A stretch of 64,000 bases of DNA from Deltaproteobacteria bacterium (lineage in GTDB: Bacteria > Myxococcota > Myxococcia > Myxococcales > Anaeromyxobacteraceae). The notes below the pieces were generated by a model. The model was not told the origin of the DNA and ran no database searches. It was given only the letters and a program-made list of their open reading frames with translations. Shown here one piece after another: positions 17,325 to 30,619 of the stretch. A program made the position numbers and the translations under genes. How positions within the stretch are numbered: position 1 is the stretch's first letter; the number at the start of each line of letters is the position of its first letter. The stretch covers positions 123,897 to 187,896 of the forward strand of contig JACRMN010000011.1 of the NCBI GenBank assembly GCA_016214955.1, written 5' to 3'.

Positions 17325-17699
17325 ATGAAGCGCATCGCGCTGGTCGCCGCATCGCTGGTCGCCGTATTCACCTGTAGTGACGTGGCGCAGGCCCAGGCCA
17401 CCAGCTCGAACGAGACCGTGGCGTTCGAGGCCGTGGACGGCTTCGATCGCACATCGTACGGGGGCGTCCTGGATGTGACCGGCGTGGTCCGGGGTGACGG
17501 AGCGGCGAGCAGGCTCCGGCTCATGACCAGCTACACCGATCCCGAGAAGGTTGCGGGCTGCGAGCGGATGGCGCTGCTGGCGATGAGCCGCCCCGGCTAC
17601 TACGTGCTGGCGGTGAACCAGACCGTTCTTCGCGCGGCGGACGGGACGCTCGCTGGGCGCTACTTGGTATCGTGCGGCCTCTCCAGGACGGTTCCCTAG
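17325..17699 (+). CDS. Secreted protein of unknown function
   Basis: Begins with a clear Sec signal peptide: MKRIALVAASLVAVFTCSDV ending AQAQA, with likely cleavage around residue 24. The mature part, about 100 residues, is small and beta-rich by appearance (SYGGVLDVTGVVRGDGAASRL), with two Cys (in VAGCERM and VSCGL) that could form a disulfide. I recognise no family. ATG at 17325 has GGAGG 8 nt upstream. It lies 9 bases before the DxDGDG-repeat lipoprotein gene and is probably co-transcribed with it. Confidence 0.75.
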   Translation: MKRIALVAASLVAVFTCSDVAQAQATSSNETVAFEAVDGFDRTSYGGVLDVTGVVRGDGAASRLRLMTSYTDPEKVAGCERMALLAMSRPGYYVLAVNQTVLRAADGTLAGRYLVSCGLSRTVP

Positions 17700-17708
17700 A
17701 TCGCCTCC

Positions 17709-19361
17709 GTGACGAGGTTCCTCCCCACCCTCCTGGTCCTGGCACTCGCCGCCTGCGGGGGACGGTCGCCCGGGCCCGTCGCGGCGGCGCCTCCGGTGCG
17801 CGTGGATGCCGACGGGGATGGCTTCGCGGCGGCCGGTGACTGTGACGACCGGGACCCGCTGGGCTGGCGCACGGTCCAGGCCTACAGGGACGGCGACGGC
17901 GACGGCCACGGTGCCGGCCTGCCGCTCACCCTCTGCATCGGCGCCTCGCTCCCGGCCGGCTACGCCACCAGCAGCGGCGACTGCGATGACGCCGATCCGG
18001 CCCGTTGGCAGCAGGGCGCCCATTTCGTCGATGCGGACGGAGACGGCGTGGGGGCGGGCGACCGGGTCTCGCTGTGTGGGGGCGCCGGCCCACCGCCCGG
18101 CCACTCCGACCGGACCGGCGACTGCGACGACTCCGATTCGAGCCGCTGGCAGGAGCTCCCGTACCTTCATCGCGACGCGGACGGGGACGGCTTCACCGTG
18201 GCGAACGCCGGCGTGGTGTGCACTGGCGCCGCGCTGCCCCGGGGATACCTGGTCGAGCCCGCAGGAGAGGACTGCGACGACGTCAACCCCATGATCCAGC
18301 GCGCCATGGCGCTGTACGCCGACCCGGATGGCGATGGCGTGGGCGCCGGCGCGGCAGTGAGCATGTGCGTGGGGACCCTGCTGCCCCGGGGGTGGGTGGA
18401 GCGCGGTGGCGACTGCGCCCCCGGCGACGCGAGCCGCTGGCAGGAGCTCCCCTACACGCACCGTGACCAGGATGGCGATGGGTACGCGGTGGCCGAGAGC
18501 GGGTCGGTCTGCGCCGGCGCGTCGCTCCCGGCCGGCTACCTGACGTTCCCAGGGTACGGTCCCGACTGCGACGACACCGACCAGGCCCGGTTCACGCTGC
18601 GCGACGGGTACCTGGACGCCGACGGCGACGGCACGGGGGCGGGACCGCAGCTGTCGCTCTGCAGCGGGGCGGCGCTTCCCGCGGGTCACGTCGCTACCGG
18701 CGGCGACTGCGCGCCCGACGATCCGCTGCGCTGGCGCGCGGTGACCTACTCCCACCGGGACGCGGACGGCGACGGCCACACCGTGGCCGAGGCGGGAACG
18801 CTCTGCACGGGCGCCGCGCTGCCGGCGGGCTACCTGACCTCCGCCGGCGCCGGCCCCGACTGCGACGATGCCAACCCCGAGGTCTTCGCCTCGCTCAGCG
18901 GCTACCCGGACGAGGATGGGGACGGCGCGGGCGCTGGTCCGGCGGTGGCCTTCTGCACCGGAGGCTCCCTCCCGGCCGGCTTCGCTGCCTCCGGGACCGA
19001 CTGCGCGCCTCGCGACCCGGCGCGCTGGCAGATGCTCGCCTATTCGGGCGTGGACCGGGACGGAGACGGCTTCACCGCGCGGGAGGCGGGCCAGGTCTGC
19101 GCCGGGGCGGCGCTCCCGGCTCCCTTCCGGGCGGCCGCCAGCGGCAACGATTGCGACGACGCCGACCCGGCGCTGTGGCGCTGGGTGGTGCTGTATCCCG
19201 ACGCCGACGGCGACGGCATCGGCGCGCCGCCGCGCGACGCGCATTGCCTCGGGGCCACCATCCCGGCGGGCTCGTCGCTCCAGGGCTGGGACGCGAACGA
19301 CGGCGACCCGGCGGTGCAGCGCGCGCCCGGCGAGGAGGAGATCTTCACCGTCCTCTTCTGA
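17709..19361 (+). CDS. Lipoprotein with 11 DxDGDG/MopE-type metal-binding repeats
   Basis: Signal peptide with lipobox (LLVLALAACGG) marks it as a lipoprotein. The remaining about 530 residues are eleven repeats of 40-50 residues, each opening with a calcium-binding-type loop (DADGDG, DPDGDG, DRDGDG) and closing with DCDD or DCAP plus a conserved Trp. The units alternate: one type reads HRDADGDGHTVAEAG then CTGAALPAGYLT, the other YLDADGDGTGAGPQLSL then AALPAGHVATGGDCAP. This resembles the MopE-type putative metal-binding motif and thrombospondin-3-like repeats. The likely role is a surface adhesive or metal-binding protein. Start GTG at 17709. Confidence 0.85.
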   Translation: MTRFLPTLLVLALAACGGRSPGPVAAAPPVRVDADGDGFAAAGDCDDRDPLGWRTVQAYRDGDGDGHGAGLPLTLCIGASLPAGYATSSGDCDDADPARWQQGAHFVDADGDGVGAGDRVSLCGGAGPPPGHSDRTGDCDDSDSSRWQELPYLHRDADGDGFTVANAGVVCTGAALPRGYLVEPAGEDCDDVNPMIQRAMALYADPDGDGVGAGAAVSMCVGTLLPRGWVERGGDCAPGDASRWQELPYTHRDQDGDGYAVAESGSVCAGASLPAGYLTFPGYGPDCDDTDQARFTLRDGYLDADGDGTGAGPQLSLCSGAALPAGHVATGGDCAPDDPLRWRAVTYSHRDADGDGHTVAEAGTLCTGAALPAGYLTSAGAGPDCDDANPEVFASLSGYPDEDGDGAGAGPAVAFCTGGSLPAGFAASGTDCAPRDPARWQMLAYSGVDRDGDGFTAREAGQVCAGAALPAPFRAAASGNDCDDADPALWRWVVLYPDADGDGIGAPPRDAHCLGATIPAGSSLQGWDANDGDPAVQRAPGEEEIFTVLF

Positions 19362-19366
19362 GCCAC

Positions 19367-20977
19367 TCAGCTCTGCTTGAGCTTGTCGCGCAGGAGGTCG
19401 CCGAGCGTGCCGAAGCCCTTGCCGCCCTTGCCCTTGGGCGCGGTCTTCATCCAGGCCTGGGCCTCGGCCCGCTCCTCGGCGGCCTCGGCCTGGGTCTTGG
19501 ACATGCGGATGCGGCCGCGCTCGTCGATGTCGAGGATCAGGCACTTCAGCTCGTCGCCGACCTTGAAGGCCTTGCGCAGGTCGGCGCCGCGGGGCGTGCC
19601 GGTCTCGGCCGAGGGGACGAGCCCGCGGCCGCCGGCGAAGCGCACGAAGAGGCCGAAGGGCTCGATCTTGTCCACCGTGGCCTGGACCACGTCGCCGACG
19701 CGCGGCGGCGGCGGCGGCTGCTTCACCTCGCCGGCCGGCTGCCCCTCCCTCTTCTCCGCCTCGGGGCGCGGGCTGAGCGACCGGACCGAGAGGCCGATGC
19801 GCTCCCCCTTCTTGGGATCCTGGTCGATGCGCAGCACCTGGACCTTCACCTGGTCGCCGGCCTTGAGCAGGTCCTGGGGCTTCGAGACCCGATCCCAGGC
19901 GAGCTCGGAGACGTGCACCAGCCCCTCGATGCCGCCCAGGTCCACGAAGGCGCCGTAGTCCTGCACGCTGGTGACCGTGCCCTCGAACACCGCCCCCTCG
20001 GCGAGCTGCTCGCGGGTCCGCTTGGCCTTCTCGGCCCGCTCCTCCTCGAGGAGGGCGCGGCGGGAGAGGACCGCGTCGCGGCCGTCGGCCCGCTGCACCT
20101 TGAAGGTGAGCTTCTGGCCCACGAAGGCGGCCGGGTCGCCGACGAAGCGGATGTCGATCTGGGACATGGGGCAGAAGGCCCGCTGCCCGTGGACCTCCAC
20201 CTCCAGGCCGCCCTTGTTGGCCGCCTTGACGAAGCCCTCCACCGGCAGGCCGGTCTGCGCCGCCTGGATGAGCTGCTCGCGCCCTGCCTGGCCGGTGTTG
20301 CTGCGGTGCCCCTTGGAGACGATGACGCCGCGCTCGCTGGCGTGGATCACCACGCCGTCGATGATGTCGCCCTCGCGGGCGGTGACGTTGCCCTCGGCGT
20401 CCTGCAGCTCGACGGTCTCGATGAGCCCCTCGGCCACTCCCTGGCCCAGCTCCAGGAAGGCCACGTCGCTGCCGAGCTGGATGATCTTGCCGGCCACCTT
20501 CTCGCCCACCTGGAAGCGGCGCCGCGCCGGCGCGGCCGCCTGGCTCTCGGCCAGCATGTCGGCGAACGAGCCCTCCTCGGTCACCGCCGCCTCGGGGGCC
20601 GGAGGAGGCTCTCCCGGCGGGAGCTGCGGGCCGGGCTCGACCCTGGCCTCGCGGGACGGCCGCTCGTCGCGGCGCCTGTCGCCGCGGCCGCCGCCCGGGC
20701 GTCCGCCCGGACCGCCGCGCCCCGGACCGCCGCCGCCGTGGGTGCCGCGCGGGCCGCCGCGACCGGGGCCGCCGGGCCGCTGGGGACGGCCACCGCCGCC
20801 CGCGGGAGGCGCCCCGCCGGCCTTCTCCTCGGCCAGCCGCTGCCACAGCGGGCGGTTGTCCTTCCTGGGCTCCTCGGCCGGCCCGGCCGCCGAGGGATCG
20901 GCAGGGGGGAGCGGCTCGACGACGCCCTTGCGGATGACGACGGGACCAGGGGACTCGGGATTCTTCGGATCGGCCAT
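19367..20977 (-). CDS. Four-S1-domain RNA-binding protein with RGG-rich N-terminus (RpsA-like)
   Basis: A 536-residue protein. Residues about 1-140 are low complexity, rich in Gly, Arg and Pro (repeated RGG/PGR blocks), like RNA-binding RGG tails. Four S1 OB-fold domains follow, starting at RFQVGEKVAGKI, GLPVEGFVKAANKGGLEVEV, GAVFEGTVTSVQDYGAFVDL and GDVVQATVDKIEPFGLFVRF; the third is the most canonical. It resembles ribosomal protein S1 but has four domains rather than six, so it may be a second S1-like translation or RNA factor. The -10-like TATAAC lies only 10 bases before the ATG. Confidence 0.85.
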   Translation of the reverse strand: MADPKNPESPGPVVIRKGVVEPLPPADPSAAGPAEEPRKDNRPLWQRLAEEKAGGAPPAGGGGRPQRPGGPGRGGPRGTHGGGGPGRGGPGGRPGGGRGDRRRDERPSREARVEPGPQLPPGEPPPAPEAAVTEEGSFADMLAESQAAAPARRRFQVGEKVAGKIIQLGSDVAFLELGQGVAEGLIETVELQDAEGNVTAREGDIIDGVVIHASERGVIVSKGHRSNTGQAGREQLIQAAQTGLPVEGFVKAANKGGLEVEVHGQRAFCPMSQIDIRFVGDPAAFVGQKLTFKVQRADGRDAVLSRRALLEEERAEKAKRTREQLAEGAVFEGTVTSVQDYGAFVDLGGIEGLVHVSELAWDRVSKPQDLLKAGDQVKVQVLRIDQDPKKGERIGLSVRSLSPRPEAEKREGQPAGEVKQPPPPPRVGDVVQATVDKIEPFGLFVRFAGGRGLVPSAETGTPRGADLRKAFKVGDELKCLILDIDERGRIRMSKTQAEAAEERAEAQAWMKTAPKGKGGKGFGTLGDLLRDKLKQS

Positions 20978-20987
20978 GAGGGCGCGG

Positions 20988-20993
20988 GTTATA
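20988..20993 (-). promoter_or_regulatory. Candidate -10 box (TATAAC) for the S1-domain gene
   Basis: TATAAC on the minus strand ends 10 bases before the ATG at 20977, implying a leaderless or near-leaderless mRNA. A GTGACA (21009-21014, minus strand) could serve as -35 but the spacing is only 15. Confidence 0.4.
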
Positions 20994-21008
20994 GCAGATC
21001 CGGCAGGG

Positions 21009-21036
21009 TGTCACGGGGGCCCTCGGGTGCCCCGCG
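21009..21036. repeat. 28-bp direct repeat, copy upstream of the AlkC-like gene
   Basis: This 28-bp sequence matches 22266-22293 at 26 of 28 bases, in the same orientation. Both contain TGTCACGG and CGGGTGCCCCGCG. The two copies flank the AlkC-like gene. Confidence 0.75.
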
Positions 21037-21089
21037 TCGCCCGGTTCGGAGGCCGCGTCGAGGGGGCGGTACGTGGACGGGGCCGGCGC

Positions 21090-21095
21090 TAGACT
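21090..21095 (+). promoter_or_regulatory. Candidate -10 box (TAGACT) for the AlkC-like gene
   Basis: TAGACT ends 8 bases before the ATG at 21104, placing the expected transcription start at or beside the start codon (leaderless). Confidence 0.4.
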
Positions 21096-21103
21096 CGCGT
21101 GCC

Positions 21104-22234
21104 ATGGCCGAGCCCTTCAAGAACCTGATCGACGCCGCCGGGGTGCGGCTCATGCGCCGGCACCTCACCCGCGCCTGGCCCGGATTCGACGGAGCCCGCT
21201 TCGAGGAGCGGGCGCGCGACGGGCTGGAGAGGCTGGAGCTGAAGGCCCGGGCGCTGCATCTCTGCGACGCGCTCGAGGCCACCCTCCCGGAGGACTTCGA
21301 CGAGGCCGCAGCCGTCCTCGAGGCCAGCCTCGCCCCGGTGCGCGACGGCGCGGAGCTCTCCGCCATGCGCGCCGGCGAGGAGGGCCTCGCCGGGTGGACG
21401 GTGTGGCCGCTGACCGAGTACGTGGCCCGGCGCGGGCTCGGCAGCCCCGTGCGCGCCCTGCGCGCGCTGCACGCGATGACCCAGCGGTTCACGGCGGAGT
21501 GGGCGGTCCGCCCGTTCCTCGTCGAGCACCCGGCCCTCGGGTTCGAGACGCTGCGCCGCTGGACGCGCGACCCGAGCCCGCACGTGCGCCGCCTGGTCTC
21601 CGAGGGGAGCCGCCCGCGCCTGCCCTGGGGCCTGCGGCTCCGGGCCCTCGTCGAGGACCCGTCGCCCACGCTGCCGCTGCTCGCCGCCCTGCAGGACGAT
21701 CCGAGCGAGTACGTGCGACGCAGCGTCGCCAACCACCTGAACGACATCGCCAAGGACCACCCCGGCCTGGTGGCCGACTGGCTGGAGCGCCACCTGCCCG
21801 GTGCGCCGCCCGCGCGCCGGGCGCTGCTCCGGCACGCCAGCCGCACGCTGGTGAAGCGCGGCGACCGGCGCGTGCTCGAGGCCTGGGGGCTCGGGGAGCG
21901 CTTCGCGGGCGAGGCGGCGCTCACGCTCTCGCCGCGGCGAGTGGCGGTGGGCGGCACGCTCTCGCTCACGCTGACCTTGCGCTCGACCGCGAAGCGGGCG
22001 CAGAGGCTGGCCGTCGACTACGCCGTGCACCACGTGAAGGCGCGCGGCGGCACCAGCGCCAAGGTGTTCAAGGGCTGGGTGACGGAGCTCGCGCCGGGCG
22101 AGAAGCGCGAGCTCGAGAGGCGCCACTCGATGCGCCAGGTGACCACGCGGCGCTACCACGCCGGGCGGCACGCGCTCGACGTGCGCATCAACGGACGGGT
22201 GGTCGCCGAGGCGAGCTTCGACCTCCACCTGTGA
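21104..22234 (+). CDS. AlkC-like DNA alkylation repair protein
   Basis: AlkC/AlkD proteins are HEAT-repeat DNA glycosylases that remove positively charged alkylated bases. The 376-residue protein opens AEPFKNLIDAAGVRLMRRHL, typical of AlkC, followed by helical repeats (DPSPHVRRLVSEGSRPRLPW, QDDPSEYVRRSVANHLNDIA). From about residue 285 there is a beta-rich segment (ALTLSPRRVAVGGTLSLTLT...RYHAGRHALDVRINGR) matching the immunoglobulin-like domain known at the C-terminus of some AlkC proteins. Start at 21104 is set by the family N-terminus. It is a single gene flanked by 28-bp repeats, divergent from the S1 gene and convergent with pspC. Confidence 0.88.
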   Translation: MAEPFKNLIDAAGVRLMRRHLTRAWPGFDGARFEERARDGLERLELKARALHLCDALEATLPEDFDEAAAVLEASLAPVRDGAELSAMRAGEEGLAGWTVWPLTEYVARRGLGSPVRALRALHAMTQRFTAEWAVRPFLVEHPALGFETLRRWTRDPSPHVRRLVSEGSRPRLPWGLRLRALVEDPSPTLPLLAALQDDPSEYVRRSVANHLNDIAKDHPGLVADWLERHLPGAPPARRALLRHASRTLVKRGDRRVLEAWGLGERFAGEAALTLSPRRVAVGGTLSLTLTLRSTAKRAQRLAVDYAVHHVKARGGTSAKVFKGWVTELAPGEKRELERRHSMRQVTTRRYHAGRHALDVRINGRVVAEASFDLHL

Positions 22235-22265
22235 CGGGCGACGCGCACGGGGCCGCCCCGCGGGA

Positions 22266-22293
22266 TGTCACGGAGGCCCCCGGGTGCCCCGCG
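22266..22293. repeat. 28-bp direct repeat, copy downstream of the AlkC-like gene
   Basis: Matches 21009-21036 with two mismatches, same orientation. It overlaps the last codons of the PspC-domain gene (stop at 22268). Confidence 0.75.
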
Positions 22294-23368
22294 GCAGCGA
22301 GGCGAGGAGGCGCTGCCAGACCGCCGGCGCATCCTGCAGCAGGGTCTGCCACTCGTCGGTGGAGTGCCAGACGAGCCAGGCGAAGAGGGCCGCGAAGGCG
22401 AGCCAGAGCAGGCCGTCGAGCCCCGCCAGGAACGGGTTGGTGCCGAAGCGGGTCCGCTGCAGTGCGTGGCGGGCGCGGCTGAGCGGGAGCCCGATGACTC
22501 CCGTGACCACCCAGATGACGAGGAGCGCTGCCCAGAGCGGAAGCCACTGCGGCTGCACGCCGACCGTGAGGTGGCCGTTGAGGAGCGCGGCGGTGGCGTA
22601 GAGCGAGAAGACGGCCACCGCCGCCGAGGCAGCCGCCAGCAGCGGCAGGAGCAGCCCCGCCGCCAGCTTCCGCTCGTAGGTGAGCGGCTCGCCGGAGCCG
22701 GGGAAGGGCTCGCCGAACTTGTGGCGCCACTCGCTGCGCAGGTGGTCGATGGCGCTCGCCACCTGCGAGCCCACCGGGCCGGCCTTGCGCCTGGCCTCGT
22801 CCACCAGGTTCTGGGCGCTGAAGGGGAGGCCCCGGGCGGCGGCCCGCTCCTCGGGCGTGCCGGCGGCGGGGATGACGAAGAACAGGACCAGGTAGACGAG
22901 CACGAGCAGGCCGTGCGTGAGGAAGGCCAGCACCACGGCGGCGGCGCGCACCAGGTTGGCGTCGATGCGGAAGTAGGCGCCCAGGCCGCTGCAGATGCCG
23001 CCCAGCAGGGCGCCCTCGAGCACGCGGTAGAACCGGCGCACCGGCGGCTCGGCTGCGGCCGCCGAGGTGACGCCGGCGGGCGCGGCGGGCTCGGCGGCAG
23101 GTGCGCCCTCGGCCGGGGAGCGCACCGGCCCCATCTCCTCGAGGGCGCGGGCCACCTCGGCGCTGCTGACCACGGTCTTGTGGGGCCCGAGGTGGTGGCG
23201 GCACTTCTCGGCGAGCGCCTGTTCCAGGTCGGCGACGATCTCGGCGCGGTCGGGGTCGGAGGCGAGCGCGCGCGCCGCCTGGTCCAGGTAGGCGCGCACC
23301 GCCTGGTAGCCGGCCTCCTCGAAGGCGAAGGCGTTGCCGCCGAGGCTGGCGTGGATGACCTTCTCCAT
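22268..23368 (-). CDS. PspC-domain membrane protein under PadR control
   Basis: Residues about 1-110 are soluble and acidic. A PspC domain follows near 115-170 (RFYRVLEGALLGGICSGLGA, then a membrane helix ending LVLFFVIP), then further membrane helices (LLLPLLAAASAAVAVFSLYA, WLPLWAALLVIWVVTGVIGL and LDGLLWLAFAALFAWLVW), 366 residues in all. PspC proteins take part in envelope-stress sensing. ATG at 23368 is two bases after the padR stop. The pairing of a PadR repressor with a PspC membrane protein is a common two-gene stress module; the signal here is unknown. Confidence 0.85.
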   Translation of the reverse strand: MEKVIHASLGGNAFAFEEAGYQAVRAYLDQAARALASDPDRAEIVADLEQALAEKCRHHLGPHKTVVSSAEVARALEEMGPVRSPAEGAPAAEPAAPAGVTSAAAAEPPVRRFYRVLEGALLGGICSGLGAYFRIDANLVRAAAVVLAFLTHGLLVLVYLVLFFVIPAAGTPEERAAARGLPFSAQNLVDEARRKAGPVGSQVASAIDHLRSEWRHKFGEPFPGSGEPLTYERKLAAGLLLPLLAAASAAVAVFSLYATAALLNGHLTVGVQPQWLPLWAALLVIWVVTGVIGLPLSRARHALQRTRFGTNPFLAGLDGLLWLAFAALFAWLVWHSTDEWQTLLQDAPAVWQRLLASLPRGTRGPP

Positions 23369-23370
23369 GG

Positions 23371-23697
23371 TCAGTCTCCCATCCGCTCCACGGTGGCGTG
23401 GAGCTTCTTCCAGTAGGCGTCGAGCTCGGCCAGCCAGGAGCGGCCGCGGGGCGTGAGCTTGTAGTACTTGCGCGGCGGGCCCGACTCCGACTCCACCCAC
23501 TCGTAGTCGAGGAGCCCCTCGCGCCTCATCTTCCCGAGGAGCGGGTAGAGCGTGCCCTCCTGCGTGGCGAACTCGGTCTCCGCGAGCCGGGCGAGGATGT
23601 CGGCCGCATAGACCTTGCTGGCCGAGACCACCTTGAGGACCAGGAACTCGAGGAGCCCTTTGCGGATGGCGCTGAACCTGTCGGAGTCAGGGGCCAT
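23371..23697 (-). CDS. PadR-family transcriptional regulator
   Basis: A 108-residue winged-helix repressor of the short PadR type: KGLLEFLVLKVVSASKVYAADILARL (recognition region), the TQEGTLYPLLGKMRREGLLDY wing, the ESGPPRKYYKLTPRG beta hairpin, and a short C-terminal dimerisation helix. It is directly followed by the PspC gene. A perfect 8-bp inverted repeat overlapping its own promoter (23704-23723) is a probable autoregulatory operator. The promoter position leaves almost no leader. Confidence 0.93.
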   Translation of the reverse strand: MAPDSDRFSAIRKGLLEFLVLKVVSASKVYAADILARLAETEFATQEGTLYPLLGKMRREGLLDYEWVESESGPPRKYYKLTPRGRSWLAELDAYWKKLHATVERMGD

Positions 23698-23703
23698 GAC
23701 AGG

Positions 23704-23723
23704 TACCTTGTTTAGACAAGGTA
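23704..23723. promoter_or_regulatory. Probable PadR operator (TACCTTGT-N4-ACAAGGTA)
   Basis: A perfect inverted repeat of 8 bp with a 4-bp spacer, starting 7 bases before the padR ATG and covering the -10 box. PadR operators are typically short palindromes in this position. Confidence 0.75.
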
Positions 23724-23737
23724 GCTGCGAATGTCAA
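23709..23737 (-). promoter_or_regulatory. padR-pspC promoter
   Basis: On the minus strand a perfect TTGACA (23732-23737) is 17 bases from TAAACA (23709-23714). The predicted transcription start falls within a few bases of the padR ATG, and the operator palindrome covers the -10. Confidence 0.65.
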
Positions 23738-23740
23738 GTG

Positions 23741-23850
23741 AAGGTCGGGCCTGGGGTCGGGGTCGGGGTCGGAGTCGGGGTCGGGGTCGGGTCGGAGTCA
23801 GCCCTTCGACTCGGGCCCGCCGAGGCGGGCCCTCGCCAGGGCAGGGGTGG
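23741..23850 (-). repeat. Palindromic repeat plus hexamer tail, copy B, intergenic
   Basis: Reverse-oriented copy of the element in rsmA: the hexamer tail (GGTCGG units) spans about 23744-23800, the core about 23801-23846 with the perfect stem GGGCCCGC-CGAG-GCGGGCCC and the CCCTTCGACTCGGGCCCGC flank. It sits just upstream of the padR promoter and of the DsrE gene. Confidence 0.85.
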
Positions 23851-23891
23851 AGGTCGCGGCCAGGCGCGGCTTCGGCTACCTTCCCCTCACC

Positions 23892-24236
23892 GTGCCCTCC
23901 CGCGTCGCTCTCTTCCTCTCCCACGCCGACGCCACTGCCCTGCGGCTGGCCGGCTCCTGCGCCCTGACCGCCGCCTCCATGGACCACCGCGTGGACGTCT
24001 TCGTCTTCGGCCCAGCCGTCCCGGCGCTCGTCGAGGCGGCCGACGAGCCCGACCACCCCGGCGCGCCGCTCCTGCGCGCGCGGCAGGCGGGCCAGGTGCG
24101 GCTCCTGGCCTGCTCGGCGAGCGTGGTCGAGGAAAAGGTCGACCCGGCCGGCGCCGAGCGGACCTTCGACGCGGTGGTGGGCTGGCCCACGGTCCTGGAG
24201 TGGAGCCGGGGCGTGGTCGATCGCTTCGTCTTCTAG
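23892..24236 (+). CDS. DsrE-like small protein
   Basis: A 114-residue single-domain protein with the DsrE/DsrF layout: a first strand VALFLSHADATAL, a helix (AGSCALTAASMDHRV), a second strand VDVFVFGPAV and a later strand with a Cys (QVRLLACSASVVEE) where active DsrE proteins carry the persulfide cysteine. GTG at 23892 is chosen because the fold begins there; an upstream GTG at 23847 lies at the edge of a repeat element. It precedes a cupin gene by about 20 bases and is probably co-transcribed with it. Confidence 0.65.
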   Translation: MPSRVALFLSHADATALRLAGSCALTAASMDHRVDVFVFGPAVPALVEAADEPDHPGAPLLRARQAGQVRLLACSASVVEEKVDPAGAERTFDAVVGWPTVLEWSRGVVDRFVF

Positions 24237-24256
24237 CAGGAGTCCCGGAGGTGCCC

Positions 24257-24622
24257 ATGACCTCGGCCCAGTTCACGGAGCTCATCACCGGCCTCCCCGA
24301 GGCCGACATCGGCGTGCCGGGCGTGCGCGCCTGGATCCTCGGCGGCCAGGGGCGGCAGGTGGCCTTCTTCGAGATCGAGCCCATCGGCGCCATCCCCGAG
24401 CACGCCCACGAGGAGCAGTGGGGCGTGGTGGTGGAGGGGGAGATGGACTTCACCGTGGGCGGCGTCACCCGGCGGCTGCGCGCCGGCGACAGCTACCACG
24501 TGCCGGCGGGCGCGCCTCACTCGGCCACCTTCCTCACCCGCTTCCGCGCCATCGACGTCTTCGCCACCGAGCGGCGCTACCGGGCCAAGGCGCCCCCCGC
24601 CGCGCCGGGCAGCGGGCGCTGA
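24257..24622 (+). CDS. Cupin-domain protein
   Basis: A 121-residue small beta-barrel protein. Cupin motif 1 is PEHAHEEQWGVVVEGEMDF (two His and a Glu as metal ligands), motif 2 is RRLRAGDSYHVPAGAPHSA with the fourth ligand His. Such single-domain cupins bind a metal and small ligands, and their reactions vary widely, so none is assigned. The ATG at 24257 has GGAGG 6 nt upstream. It converges with the homocitrate synthase gene. Confidence 0.85.
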   Translation: MTSAQFTELITGLPEADIGVPGVRAWILGGQGRQVAFFEIEPIGAIPEHAHEEQWGVVVEGEMDFTVGGVTRRLRAGDSYHVPAGAPHSATFLTRFRAIDVFATERRYRAKAPPAAPGSGR

Positions 24623-24625
24623 CCG

Positions 24626-30417
<5,792 letters not shown>

Positions 30418-30564
30418 CGAGGTTCCCGGCGCGGCCGGAGGGCCGTGCCGAGAGAAGACCACAGGTCGCGCCCCGCCGTCGACGCTTCGCGTCGTCGCCC
30501 CTGCCCGAAACGCGGGCGGGCCCCTGCTCGCGCGGCGGGCCCCCTCGGTGCGCCCGAAAGGCGA

Positions 30565-30593
30565 CGGGCCGCCCGCGCGAAGCGAGCGGCCCG
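30565..30593 (-). terminator. Hairpin after citrate synthase
   Basis: CGGGCCGC (30565-30572) pairs perfectly with GCGGCCCG (30586-30593), with an inner CGC/GCG pairing, 26 bases beyond the citrate synthase stop. The T content after it is low. It separates citrate synthase from the giant fusion gene. Confidence 0.45.
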
Positions 30594-30619
30594 CCTGGAA
30601 ACGGCTCGAAGCGGTGGAG

